From: Magnolia sinica
Taxonomy: Eukaryota > Streptophyta > Magnoliopsida > Magnoliales > Magnoliaceae
Length of the DNA: 64,000 nt
NCBI RefSeq assembly: GCF_029962835.1
Contig: NC_080574.1
Location: 20,372,001-20,436,000, forward strand
Direction of reading: 5' to 3'
The notes beneath the pieces were generated by a model. It was not told the DNA's origin. It searched no databases and saw only the letters and a program-made list of their open reading frames with translations. Of the stretch, positions 13,301-22,800 are shown in pieces. The position numbers and the translations under genes were made by a program. Numbering within the stretch: the stretch's first letter is position 1; each line of letters opens with the position of its first letter.

Positions 13301-16300
13301 AGAGAAACTCAGTATATAGCTGGTCGTGGTATACCTGTTGTTTACCTAAATCCTAAATGTTCTTTAAAAAAAAGCTTTTACTTTTTTACTCTAGTTAGAC
13401 AAAATTAATGAACAAAAACATCTTGAACTGTACATTTAATCACCTTTAGGTGGATGCCTTGTCTCCAGGATGGGCAATATGTCTATATCTTTTAGGCTGT
13501 AAAAACATCGATTATAGTATACATAAAATATTATACAGTCCATTTCATAGCATCAAAAAACATAATATGTCCCATTGTATAGTTATAAACTAGGAATTGA
13601 ATAATTTAGATAATCTAAAAATAGAGGGTATTTTATTTAATAAGAGTCTGAAACCTCGTTTATTTTCTTCCAGCTAGTGACCTCTTCAGGTAACTGTCCC
13701 ATCAAACTCAAGGACACTTGATCAGTCTCTTGCAACTCCACTTGTGTCCTCATGAAGTTACAGCATTGCTTCAACAAAAAGTTGAACTCGTGCTCAACAA
13801 GAAAGTAAGAAGTGGCAGGGAACATACAACAATATGAATGGTTTAGACAGGACAGTAATCAGATAACTAATGACATTTCTTTCACATTCGTTCCACCCTT
13901 GTATAAAATATGCCATCTGTATTCATATCACTTGACTCTTAGTTCCATGCAGGTTCTATTACAATCAGAAAAAGGAACAGTTACTGACTCGTGTGGTTTA
14001 TAGGGAATCTTTCTGATTGAAGAAATACCTAAAGCATCCATAAATTTGTCTCTTTTTTCTGTATTTTCACATTAATTCCTGGAAATGGACCAAAGATGCC
14101 TGTCTCATGAAAAGGACTCTTACCCAGGAAAAAATTGACCGTGTTTTCTTAAATGCACTAATCTTTTATTTGAAAATTTGCATTGTTACATCGTTGTGCA
14201 TGTTACATATGCTGAAAGGTAAAATTTCCTTTGTTGTGAGATGAAATCTCTGACAATTAGACTTGGTTTCTCATTTGGGTTGCAGGATGCTTATCTTCCA
14301 CAACGGCTTTTGGACAAATTGATGTTCATTTACAACTATGTGGAGATGGCTCGAGTCACAGGTGTTCCTATATCTTTTCTGCTTGCAAGAGGCCAAAGCA
14401 TTAAGGTGATCATATTTGAGACCATTGATGATGATTTGGCTAATAAATGTGCTGACATACTGCATTTTGTTGGAAATTAACTGTTCTTCCAGGTTCTTTC
14501 ACAACTTCTTAGGAAGTCCAAGCAGAAGAACCTTGTTATTCCAAATGTTAAAGGGCAAGGAAGTGGACACGAAACATTTGAGGGTGCAACTGTAAGTTTG
14601 TGATGACTTCAGCTTTTAATTTTTATTCTTTTACAATTTCTTTATTTTGAAGCACCATTGCTAAGCACATACAAAGCTGCAAGCGGGACTATGTGCTTTT
14701 GGGGGGGGGGGGGGGGGGGGGGGGGTGGGATTTCAAAAAGGAATAAATATTTATCAAAAAAACTAAACAAATCTCTATTTCTCCTGGTTCAAAAGATTAC
14801 ACACAACTTTTCTATATATTTCCAATCTGCGCATCACTCTTTCAAAGAAACATGAAGCACTAGCTACCTTCGACTAGTATTCAAATATAAGATGTTGACA
14901 TTACAAAATATTGAAATACAAGACTGAATACTAAGGATTAAAAAAAGGAAGAAAAAAAAAACAAGATATAAAACTAAAGTGATTTATGTGCTGCTTTTCA
15001 TCCTATCTGTGTAAAGAATAGCAGGAAACAACATACAATAAGTTCTGTTATTTCTGTTTGTTGCTGAAATTGACACTCTTGGGGAAACTTCCAACTCTGT
15101 TTCAACTAGGCTGACTTTATACATATAATTTGCTAGGAATCCTCCTGATAAACACCAGAGGCACCGCTTTGACATTTGGAATTCTTAATTGTGTAGGTTT
15201 TGGAGGCCAGAGCTGGATTTTATGAAAAGCCAATTGCTACATTGGATTTTGCATCTTTGTATCCGTCCATCATGATGGCATATAATCTATGTTACTGCAC
15301 TCTGGTAATTGCTTTTGCCACAGTTGAATTATTGTCTCAAACTGGAGTTCATTCCTTGCATACTTGGAATAAATTCTATCTAAGCTTGAATTTAGGTTTC
15401 AAGTTTTCTAAGCTCTAAAGAAATGTTGCTTACCTGTGATCTATGTGAAGGTAACACCTGAGGATGTTCGTAAGTTCAACTTGCCCCCAGAATGTGTCAA
15501 TAAAACTCCATCTGGTGAAACTTTTGTTAAACCAAATTTACAGAAGGTTGTCTGTTACTAATCTGTCACTTAATGTTTCAATTCGTTCTCTGAAGCCATG
15601 GCCAGCTGTTAGATGAAGGCTTTTACATTTTCTGCAGAGCCATGGACATGTAAATACATATGCTCTCAGATAATGACATAGAGGTCATTTCTCTTTCAGG
15701 GCATACTTCCAGAAATTCTCGAAGAATTATTGGCTGCTCGTAAAAGGGCTAAAGCAGATCTTAAGGTGTTTTAATTTATTTTATTATGATGAATGTATTT
15801 TACTTTTCTAGCTGTTATTGAGCACCGTACAATTTACTTTTATACGCACACGCCTTTATTTCATCTTCTCTTGCATGCTTATTGTTGATGATCGATGATT
15901 AAACCCTTTCTGGTTGTTTTAATCTTGCATTCTTTAGATGGTTAATTACAAGTTATATTATGTTTCAGGAAGCAAAGGATCCATTTGAGAAGGCTGTACT
16001 GGATGGTCGTCAGCTGGCTCTGAAAGTAAAACTCACCACCATCCTTTTGTTTTCTATTCAACCATTCTTTTCATGTGAATCTAACCGTGGAATATTCTGA
16101 TGCTCTGTTCCTTCTGGAATGTGTGTTGATTTTTCAGATAAGTGCGAACTCAGTGTATGGATTTACTGGAGCTACAGTGGGACAACTACCTTGTTTGGAG
16201 ATATCTTCCAGTGTGACAAGCTATGGTAATTAGAAGTTCTTTCCACATTACCATCTTCCTCATCATACTTATTTTTTAGTGTTTTTTTTTATTTTTTTTA

Positions 16301-16462
16301 TTTTTTATAAATTTAGTTGAGGAGTTTTCAAAGAAATTCCTTTCTTTCCATGACCTTTTAACTGACTTAAACATCCCAGGTCGACAGATGATTGAGCAGA
16401 CGAAGAAGCTTGTAGAAGACAAATTCACAACGCTTGGTGGCTATGATCACAACGCCGAGGCA

Positions 16463-16500
<38 letters not shown>

Positions 16501-18797
16501 TTGTTTGTTACACAAGTGAGTCAATAACTATCTAGTGCTTTAAAAATTAAAATTTTAATAACTAGATGCTACTTTTAAGCAGAACATATGGGGTATCAGC
16601 TGGCTACACTTGGCTGGACAAGTCCATGTGTATTTCTCGTGGCTGGGTAATACAGGCAGTTTAACTGGAACACTCATAAATCAACAGCAGTCCACAACTG
16701 GACTTTTTACTTGCCAAAAAATTATGCAAACGTTGGTAGTCTATAACCAGATGAGGCTAATACATACATGTTAGCATGCAGTATCCGACCATTGCTCAAC
16801 CTAGTAAATGTTGTTCTCAGCATTTGATTGGCAGTGGTACCATGGTGTATCTGAATAGCGGTCTTAACAGTTCATTCATCAACATTGGTATTGTATCAGG
16901 TTGTTTATGGGGATACAGATTCTGTTATGGTTCAATTTGGTGTGTCAACTGTAGATGCAGCAATGAGCCTGGGGAGGGAAGCAGCTCAGTACATCAGCGG
17001 CACTTTCACAAAGGTATGATTATAGAGTTCAAAGGTTCTTGTTTGGCGTTGACCCTGCTTGGTTATTTAGTTCTTGGTCTCGTTTGGCTCAGCTTCCTTT
17101 CGGTTCAATTGGGAAGTTCCAGAAATAAATCATTCTGAACTACTGAAGTGTTCTGCAAATAAATCTAGTAGGTCAAGAAATTTGATCATGGCGGACTTCT
17201 CCAATAACTGTTTTTGTACACTTATTGTGTCAGGCTTGAGAGCAGATTTGCAATTGGTGATGTGTTTCAAATTTATCCCCTCTGAGTCTTAAAATAATAA
17301 CAAAGACTTGGACCAGTATCAATTTTTTTTTTTTGGGAAGCAGCAGGGGACAGGGTGACGATGATCAAACCATTCTTTGCACTGATGCTGCTACTTGTTA
17401 TTCACAAGCAACCATTCCCTGATATTTGTCAAAATGTTGACCTATTGAGAATGGCTAACATGTCATTGTTGCTTCTGTGTCACCAGACTCACCACGTTGC
17501 AGCTCTAAGATTAACTCTAAAATAGAAAACATATATAAGAAACTTTGTTTCCGAGTGGTTCATCTTCATTTATGGTTTATCTTTGTTTAATTGACTGTAG
17601 AAGAGTTTCTTGTCTGTGCATTGTGAAGCCCATCAAACTAGAGTTTGAGAAGGTTTATTATCCATACCTTTTAATCAGCAAGAAGAGATATGCTGGACTT
17701 TTGTGGACAAATCCAGAAAAGTTTGACAAAATGGACACCAAAGGTGACTCACAGATCTTCTGGACCATTCGAAATTGTTCTGTTTTTTTTTTAAAAAAAA
17801 AAAAAAAATTAAAATGCTAAACAAGCCTTTTAATTCCTTTTGTTTTGATGTGCAGGCATTGAGACAGTTAGAAGGGACAACTGTCTTCTGGTAAAGAATT
17901 TGGTAACTGAATGCCTTCATAAGATTCTAATTGATCAAGATGTTCCTGGTGCAGTCCAGTATGTCAAGAACACCATTTCAGATCTTCTGATGAACCGCAT
18001 GGATTTGTCGCTTCTGGTTATCACTAAGGTGACAGAATAATACATTTGTCCAAATAGTGCTGCAGCTGCTGTCCAGTAGACTTCTTTATGATCCTATGGT
18101 TCTTGTGTAATATTTGAATTGCTGCTTGATGAGAGCAGGGTCTCACAAAAACAGGGGATGATTATGCAGTAAAGACGGCACATGTTGAACTTGCTGAACG
18201 CATGCGCAAGGTAAAAAAATTTTAACATTTTATTTTTCACGTACATAATTCATATTTTGCATGCTTACACTAGCTATATTCAGGAAATTTATTCAGCAAA
18301 AAAGAAGAAGAAAGCAACAAAAACAGGGGTAAAAAAGATGGCTGCACAGAATAAGAGAATCACAGATAAGCAGCAAGATGTTACTGCTGTTGACAATGAG
18401 CTGGCTAATCCAAATCACCCCATCTTTAGCTAATGGTCTGATCCGGCATTAGTCTCTCAAGGAACACAAGAAAGGGAAACAGCATGACTGTAACATTCAT
18501 ATCGAGCTTGTTCAATCATATCTGCCAGTCTCCAAGGGCAGGGGAAACTGCCACACTAGCAAGCTATTTAAAGGACATGGACATTCATGTTACTGTCTTG
18601 CTTCCATGGTTGGTGTCCAATATGATCATCTTATAAAGATTAATATTGTTACATGACTGTGCAGATATCCTGTAACTGTTGAAGTATTATATGCTATAAA
18701 TATATGCCTGCAAAATGTGTAACTGTGACATGTCCATAGAGACATCATAATTTACAATAAGGTGCTGCTTGGGCAGAGTGGGGATATTGCAATATTT

Positions 18798-18836
<39 letters not shown>

Positions 18837-21800
18837 TGTGTGTGTGTGTGTGTGCATGTGCGTGTGTGCGTTGTAGTTTTAGCTTGCTTTTTGGTGAAGA
18901 ACGCAATGATTACCTTTTAGGTGTTTTCTTTTTCTGCAGCAAGTGCACTCTCAAGAAAAGAAGTACCATGGCATACCATAGCATTCACTCGAAACTAAAC
19001 AGCCCCTAAAGTTTTTCTTATTTATATAATATGAATGGCGCGTTTCCTAATATTTTCTTGTTTACTCCAAACCTTTGCTTAGCTGTTCCATGTAATGGCT
19101 CAATAGGCCCCAATGTTGAGGGTTTGAGGAGTTGGTGCTAACACCATGAAAACTTATTTAATATGAATACAATCAACTAAAAACTCTGTAAAATTGTCAT
19201 GCGATTCTTGCATAAAACATATCTAGATTCTAGACATGCAGGCCCATTTCTAGAAACCCTCTTTATGAGCAGTTTGGATCCTTGAAATTGGAAACTAAAG
19301 ATTTGAGTATAAATAAGTTTTAGTAAAATATTTCACTTTATAATTTACCAAAATCCACAATCTTGAAGGGCTAGTGGTTTGATGCTTCGACATAAAATAA
19401 GAAACCAATCTGTTCATGGTTCATGATATATGACTTGTGAGAGAAAATAGGAATAAATGGAATAAACCTGTAGTGGAAGACATGATCCATGTGACAATTG
19501 GAAGCTGAGGCAATTATTACACCATATCTTGATCAGCATGCCTGTAGATGTGTGGCACAGCCATTTCCTGAACTCAATCCATGTCAGGTAACTTCTTACA
19601 TGTATCTGACAAAACTTAAACATTCCTCTAACCCCAAAACAAGCATAAAACCAACTCCACTTTCTAATTTAGGAGATGCATGGATGAGAGGATCTCTGCC
19701 CTATGCTTCCCATCTTAGTACTTCATGCTCATCTTCTTGTTCTTTTTTTAATATTGAAATCTGGTCTCTGATAAAGTACAGCTAATTGTTCTCATGATTT
19801 CGAATCAGTATTTATTTAAACAAATTGGATGTCATTCCTATCTTTGTTCTTACAGCAAGATGCATTTTTGTTTTATTTTATTGCATGCTCTTATTTTCTG
19901 CTTGTGTGGTTGTCATGAAAAGCGGGATGCTGCCACTGCTCCAAATGTTGGGGATCGTGTTCCGTATGTTATTATTAAAGCTGCAAAAGGTGCCAAGGTA
20001 GTTGGTTATGTGATGCTTGTTCTTTGTGAATTGTTTTTTTCTATGTTCATTGGTAACACTTTCAAATCCACTGGTTCATAATGAAACAGGCTTATGAAAG
20101 GTCGGAGGATCCTATCTTCGTGCTAGAGAATAACATTCCAATAGATCCCCATTACTACCTTGAAAATCAAATTAGCAAGGTGTTATTTGGTATTTCCTTC
20201 AAGATTTACTTCACTACTTTCTTTGATTGACCTGGTTATTGAGTATTTTCCATGTTACAGCCGCTTTTGAGAATATTTGATCCCATTCTGAAGAATGCGG
20301 AAAAGGAACTTCTCCATGGCAGCCACACAAGATCAGTTTCCATTTCAACTCCTTCAAACAGCGGTATCATGAAGTTTGCAAAGAAACAACTTTGTTGCAT
20401 TGGCTGCAAAGCTCTAATCAGGTAAGTTTCCTACATTTGCTAAGTTTTGGTCCTAGTGCATAATTGTCAATGTATCGTGTGTATGACATTCACCCCCTCC
20501 AATAGGTTGGTCCGGCCATGAAGATCACCTAGCACATAAATCGGGTCTATCCACTCATCAGATGTGCCACACATGTACTTTGGATCGGCTGAGCGGTTGT
20601 CCATTGTTTTTTGTGGTTTGGCCTACTTGATTATTTGATCAACCTGAAATTTGCATCAGGTGTTTTCATGGAGGTGCCAACCTTTTTGATTGGTTGGATG
20701 TTAGACACGCTTGAAACATTGAATCTTATGTGCTGGTTGGTCAATAACCAATAGTCCAACTAGTTGCACATGAGACCTCGTGTGTATCATCATCATCATC
20801 ATAGCCTTCCCTCAGGTATTTTGGGTCAGCTTTGTGAATCTCGTTTCACCAATCAATCCTAAGGCTCTATGCTATGCAACTGAACAAGCCTTCATATACT
20901 TCCTCACCACCTTGATCCAAGACCTTTTTAGGTCTTCCTGTCATATTCTTTTTGAGGCCTTTCAACTCCTATCATTGTTTCTTGCTGGAGCTCTCTAGTC
21001 TTTGTTGCACATGACCGATCACCTCAACCTGCTTTTGATCATTTAATTTCTTATTGGAATTATTCTTATGCTGTTCCAATGATCTCATTTTTAATTCTAT
21101 CCTTTTGTCCCAAGCATTGCCAGTCAAGTAGCTGTCTTATGAAAATTTCCTAGTTTCGTTGACATAGGAGCTGATCAATTTCCTTGTTTCATAGACATTC
21201 CCATGATGAAGGGCTTGATCTAAAATGACCCCCCAAACGGACACTCCCTCTCTCTGTCTCTGTGTGTGCGCACGTGTTTTATCTGTTGTTTCTCCCTCCC
21301 TCCCTCCCTCTGCGCGCGCGTGCGTGCTTGCATTCTATCCGTTGTTTGAACACAAGTAGGTTGTTGATATGCTTTAAGTTAAAAATTTACTGGATGGAAC
21401 ACTTTTTTTTTTCCTGGTGCCAGTAATGCAGATCAAACACTCTGTTCACACTGCAAGGGAAGAGAGGCTGAACTATATTGCAAAACCGTAGCTAGTGGTA
21501 TGCACCTCCATTTTTTAGTTTTTACCCTTGTCAATTCGAGTATGCAAGGTGCAGGCAATTCTTGACAAGTTCCCATGGGACACATGGCTGATGCCTAAGC
21601 TCTTGATTTGAGAAAGAAATGACCACAACCCATTTTCAGGCCACATTCCGATCAAGCAGTTAAGTTTGTTGGAAGGCCTGATTTTTGGATATGGTGGCTC
21701 TTGTACACCATGTGTTCCGATGGGAACTAATGTCTGAAAAAACTTTTGCAATAAGCATTCTTATATTATTTTTAGCAGGAAAGCTACAGTGTAAGGATTT

Positions 21801-22214
21801 AAAACCTTGGGTTTGTTCTGTCAAGTAATAAACCCCACACCATAGTACCGAATTGCATTGTAATGTATTCCTGTGCATTATTGAGTGGATTGGCACATGG
21901 GTTAAGGCATGCATGAAACTCTAACAGCTTTCACGGACTTTGCAGTGTCTGATTTAGAAAAGCTTTTTGGGAGGCTGTGGACGCAGTGCCAGGAGTGCCA
22001 AGGCTCTCTTCACCAAGACGTCCTCTGTACAAGGTTCCGCTTTCTTCTATCCTTGCGTATTACATTTTTCATATCTCGAGTTAATATTGTTGACCTAGTG
22101 TTTGCTATCTATGTTATTGTTCACAGTCGGGATTGCCCAATATTTTATCGGAGGAAGAAGGCACAGAAGGACATGGCTGAAGCTAAGTTGCAACTGGATC
22201 GGTGGAAATTCTGA
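146..22214 (+). CDS. POLD1: DNA polymerase delta catalytic subunit (30 exons, 1097 aa)
   Basis: Catalytic subunit of the lagging-strand replicative polymerase: nuclear 5'-3' DNA synthesis with 3'-5' proofreading, working with PCNA. Exons read by homology and splice sites: 146-431, 544-654, 754-860, 1228-1387, 2922-3117, 3234-3369, 3532-3669, 4654-4731, 4907-4998, 7894-7960, 8134-8205, 11743-11829, 14286-14405, 14493-14591, 15197-15304, 15451-15546, 15700-15765, 15969-16025, 16138-16225, 16380-16459, 16900-17013, 17629-17743, 17856-18028, 18139-18210, 19923-19997, 20090-20179, 20261-20421, 21424-21497, 21946-22033, 22127-22214. They sum to 3294 nt, in frame throughout, with TGA at 22212-22214. 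The length is close to the Arabidopsis protein (about 1095 aa). The first Met is chosen because the basic, proline-rich N terminus (SKRRAPPPP) resembles the Arabidopsis one. All introns are GT-AG except intron 20, which is GC-AG. The gene looks intact. Confidence 0.97.
908..1180. mobile_element. hAT-like MITE in POLD1 intron 3
   Basis: Inverted ends GCATTTGGATGCATGTG (left) and TGCATCCAAACAC (right) bound about 270 bp of AT-rich non-coding DNA between exons 3 and 4. The TTTGG-containing ends suggest a hAT-type MITE. No clear 8-bp target duplication was found. A related GCACACATTTGGATGCATG end occurs at about 5988 in intron 9. Confidence 0.45.
1697..2701 (+). mobile_element. RTE-type LINE 3' fragment, split by an L1 insertion (intron 4)
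   Basis: The plus strand reads in pieces like the C terminus of a plant RTE (BovB-clade) reverse transcriptase: ALLYGAECW near 1731, a degenerate RCVG/RNE stretch near 1830, and PVRRV near 1967. The 3' part resumes near 2601 and ends in the typical GCTGATCCCAAACAACTGG followed by an (ATG)n tail at about 2680-2701. Several stop codons and frame changes interrupt it. The pieces on either side of the L1 fit together, so the RTE is the older insertion. Confidence 0.65.
2074..2588 (-). mobile_element. L1-type LINE 3' end nested in the RTE LINE
   Basis: On the minus strand a translated stretch (about 2480-2600) matches the zinc-knuckle region that ends plant L1 reverse transcriptases (QKRGLCLRN, then C-x2-C and DHILIHC). 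The poly-A tail appears as a T-rich run at about 2072-2098 on the plus strand. The flanks GCCTGTCTACTT (2062-2073) and GCTCGTCCACTT (2589-2600) look like an imperfect 12-bp target duplication (9 of 12 match). It is a 5'-truncated copy. Confidence 0.65.
3403..3424. repeat. (CT)n microsatellite, intron 6
   Basis: A short pure CT repeat in the intron after exon 6. Confidence 0.9.
3732..3982. mobile_element. PIF/Harbinger-like MITE in intron 7
   Basis: The left end GTGTCTGTTTAGGTATGGG and the right end GGGATCCCCTAACCAAATGG are roughly inverted and bound about 250 bp without coding content. The GTCTGTTT start and a preceding TTA suggest PIF/Harbinger, but hAT is possible. Boundaries are approximate. 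Confidence 0.4.
4362..4394. repeat. (CT)n microsatellite, intron 7
   Basis: About 16 CT units, about 260 bp upstream of exon 8. Confidence 0.9.
7200..7780. repeat. AT-rich degenerate repeat region in intron 9
   Basis: About 580 bp dominated by variants of GATATTG, AATATTG and their complements, with many short palindromes. No coding match is visible. An open stretch at 7509-7772 reflects the repeat and not a gene. It may be a diverged tandem repeat or the inside of an old MITE. Confidence 0.45.
9090..9480 (+). mobile_element. possible solo LTR in intron 11
   Basis: The stretch has LTR-like composition: a GC-richer part (9100-9290), then TTGTAAGAAACCCTA-type sequence and an AT-rich part with TTATTAAATGAATAG (about 9375-9430), which resembles the polyadenylation region of plant LTRs. 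No second copy, primer site or target duplication was found, so the call is weak. Confidence 0.28.
10343..10915 (+). mobile_element. hAT-like MITE, copy A (intron 11)
   Basis: The ends TAGGGGTCATTTGACACC (left) and CTCCCAAACATGCCCTTA (right) form imperfect inverted repeats of hAT type (consensus near AGGGGCATTTGG). The inner 10660-10830 part is clearly similar to the reverse complement of about 42940-43120, a second copy. No protein is encoded. Confidence 0.6.
11146..11400 (-). mobile_element. TRIM-like element fragment (intron 11)
   Basis: Read on the minus strand, a repeat ending GGTTATTTGACA is followed at once by TGGTATCAGAGC, a primer-binding site for initiator tRNA-Met, then about 140 bp of internal sequence and a second copy of the same repeat end (about 11150-11176). 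Terminal repeat, tRNA-Met site and a very short inside are the layout of terminal-repeat retrotransposons in miniature. It codes for nothing and is a fossil. Confidence 0.5.
11451..11468. repeat. perfect 18-bp palindrome
   Basis: GTGTAGCGTACGCTACAC reads the same on both strands. Related words (GTAGCATACGCTA, GTGTACGCTGTAG) follow within 60 bp, so it is probably part of a small inverted-repeat element in intron 11. Confidence 0.8.
12130..12460. mobile_element. MITE-like repeat with ATAATGG/CCATTAT words (intron 12)
   Basis: Words such as TGTAACGGCCATTACG and TAATGGCTGTTATAATGGGC recur in both orientations across about 330 bp, as in plant MITEs with TTATAACGGCC-type ends. Exact ends and a target duplication were not resolved. 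Confidence 0.4.
12594..12620. repeat. (TTC)n microsatellite, intron 12
   Basis: About nine CTT units, followed by T-rich sequence. Confidence 0.85.
14701..14725 (+). repeat. poly-G run of 25 in intron 14
   Basis: Twenty-five consecutive G residues followed by TGGG. The neighbouring sequence is ordinary AT-rich intron. The exact length is likely to be uncertain in any assembly. Confidence 0.95.
15197..17743 (+). other. POLD1 polymerase catalytic-core exons (15-22)
   Basis: The palm and fingers motifs of a family-B polymerase are all visible. Motif A is DFASLYPSI (D600). Motif B is [13 protein letters not shown] (residues 692-704). Motif C is YGDTDS (residues 751-756, D753 and D755). The KKRYAG motif is at 804-809. 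Motif C begins exon 21, directly after the GC-AG intron, so correct splicing of that intron is needed for catalysis. Confidence 0.95.
16460..16899 (+). other. POLD1 intron 20: GC-AG intron with a TC repeat at its 5' end
   Basis: Exon 20 must end at GAG (16457-16459) to keep the frame into motif C (exon 21 starts GTTGTTTATGG at 16900). The intron then begins GCATGA and ends TATCAG, so it uses a GC donor. A pure TC repeat (about 16466-16494) starts a few bases inside. No GT donor close by would keep the conserved [10 protein letters not shown] reading. Confidence 0.85.
18284..18433 (+). other. candidate alternative last exon in POLD1 intron 24
   Basis: After a plausible acceptor (CTATATTCAG ending at 18283) there are 49 open codons and a stop (TAA 18431-18433), in the same phase as the end of exon 24 (18210). 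The peptide starts [15 protein letters not shown], is strongly basic, and ends NPNHPIFS. About 300 bp of 3'-UTR-like sequence follows. I do not recognise the peptide. It could be an alternative terminal exon that replaces the CysA/CysB domain, or the 3' end of another gene copied into the intron. Confidence 0.35.
18799..18872. repeat. compound (CT)n-(CA)n-(TG)n microsatellite, intron 24
   Basis: A CT run passes into CACACA, then into a TGTG run with GTGCGTG variants. The CA and TG parts can pair as a short hairpin. Confidence 0.9.
20261..22214 (+). other. POLD1 C-terminal CysA/CysB exons (27-30)
   Basis: The C-terminal domain carries two four-cysteine clusters. CysA is C1007, C1010, C1022 and C1025, split between exons 27 and 28. 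CysB is C1054, C1057, C1067 and C1072, split between exons 29 and 30. In the family, CysA is linked to PCNA contact, and CysB binds a 4Fe-4S cluster and the accessory subunit. The protein ends in DRWKF. Confidence 0.93.
20787..21125 (-). mobile_element. RTE-type LINE 3' fragment (intron 27)
   Basis: On the plus strand it starts with (CAT)n at 20787-20803, the complement of the ATG tail of RTE LINEs. The minus strand then reads in pieces [13 protein letters not shown], a degenerate form of the RTE motif LRWFGHV near 21015, and [10 protein letters not shown] near 21100. These match the C terminus of plant RTE reverse transcriptases. It is 5'-truncated and carries several stops. Confidence 0.65.
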
Positions 22215-22654
22215 TTGATGGAGTTTGAGGTGTGTGACTTCCACCTGTAGTCCTATATAAGGACTTCCTGCACTACCTGTATGTTTACCGTTGTTTGGGG
22301 AAGGCATCTCATGGTCAATCTTCATACTCAAGATGTTAGGATTTCAGGTGTTCTAACATTGGGTTCTTGGCTCTGACTGCAGCCTATAGAAAGAGTATGA
22401 AAGAAGGGTCAACCTAAAGCCCTTTGGCCACTTTGATGTGTCATTTATTTTCGTTGGGTGCGATGTATGTCACTGGGAGGCACTGTCAGTTGGGCTGTTT
22501 TGGACCTCAAATTGTGTCTCATCTTTTTCCATGTATAAATGTCATTAACAGTGTCCATGGAAGGATAGGACTTCCAGGACCCAATTAGAGGAATGGATTT
22601 AAAGCATCTTCGGCATGAGAGCTACCGTTCCACCTTGTGGTGTTTTTTCATGGA

Positions 22655-22800
22655 GGATTTAGAGTAGGGTACATGCCCTGGATGAAGAGAGAGTGTTATT
22701 AGTCTTCTTCTTTAGAGTCTTGGGGCACAATACTCGAACCTGGGTCATACCCAGGGAGAGCAAGGTACCCTAACCAGCTGGGTATGCCAAGCCATGTATT
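22655..22800 (-). mobile_element. tRNA-derived SINE-like relic
   Basis: The minus strand reads TACCCAGCTGGTTAGGG (A-box-like) and, about 35 bases on, CCAGGTTCGAGTATTG (B-box-like), the two halves of an RNA polymerase III promoter. No tail or target duplication was identified. Confidence 0.4.

Larger units (their letters stand above)
3234..14405 (+). other. POLD1 exonuclease-domain exons (6-13)
   Basis: These exons encode the B-family 3'-5' proofreading exonuclease. Exo I reads [11 protein letters not shown] with acidic residues D312 and E314. Exo II reads [15 protein letters not shown] with D398. Exo III reads YCLKDAYLP with Y507 and D511. All metal-binding acids of the family are present, so proofreading should be active. 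The largest introns of the gene lie here: intron 9 (4999-7893), intron 11 (8206-11742) and intron 12 (11830-14285), all expanded by repeats. Confidence 0.93.

Noticed and set aside
13637-13825. Minus-strand open stretch of 62 codons in intron 12
   Set aside because: It reads somewhat like protein but matches nothing I know and is short; not called as a gene.
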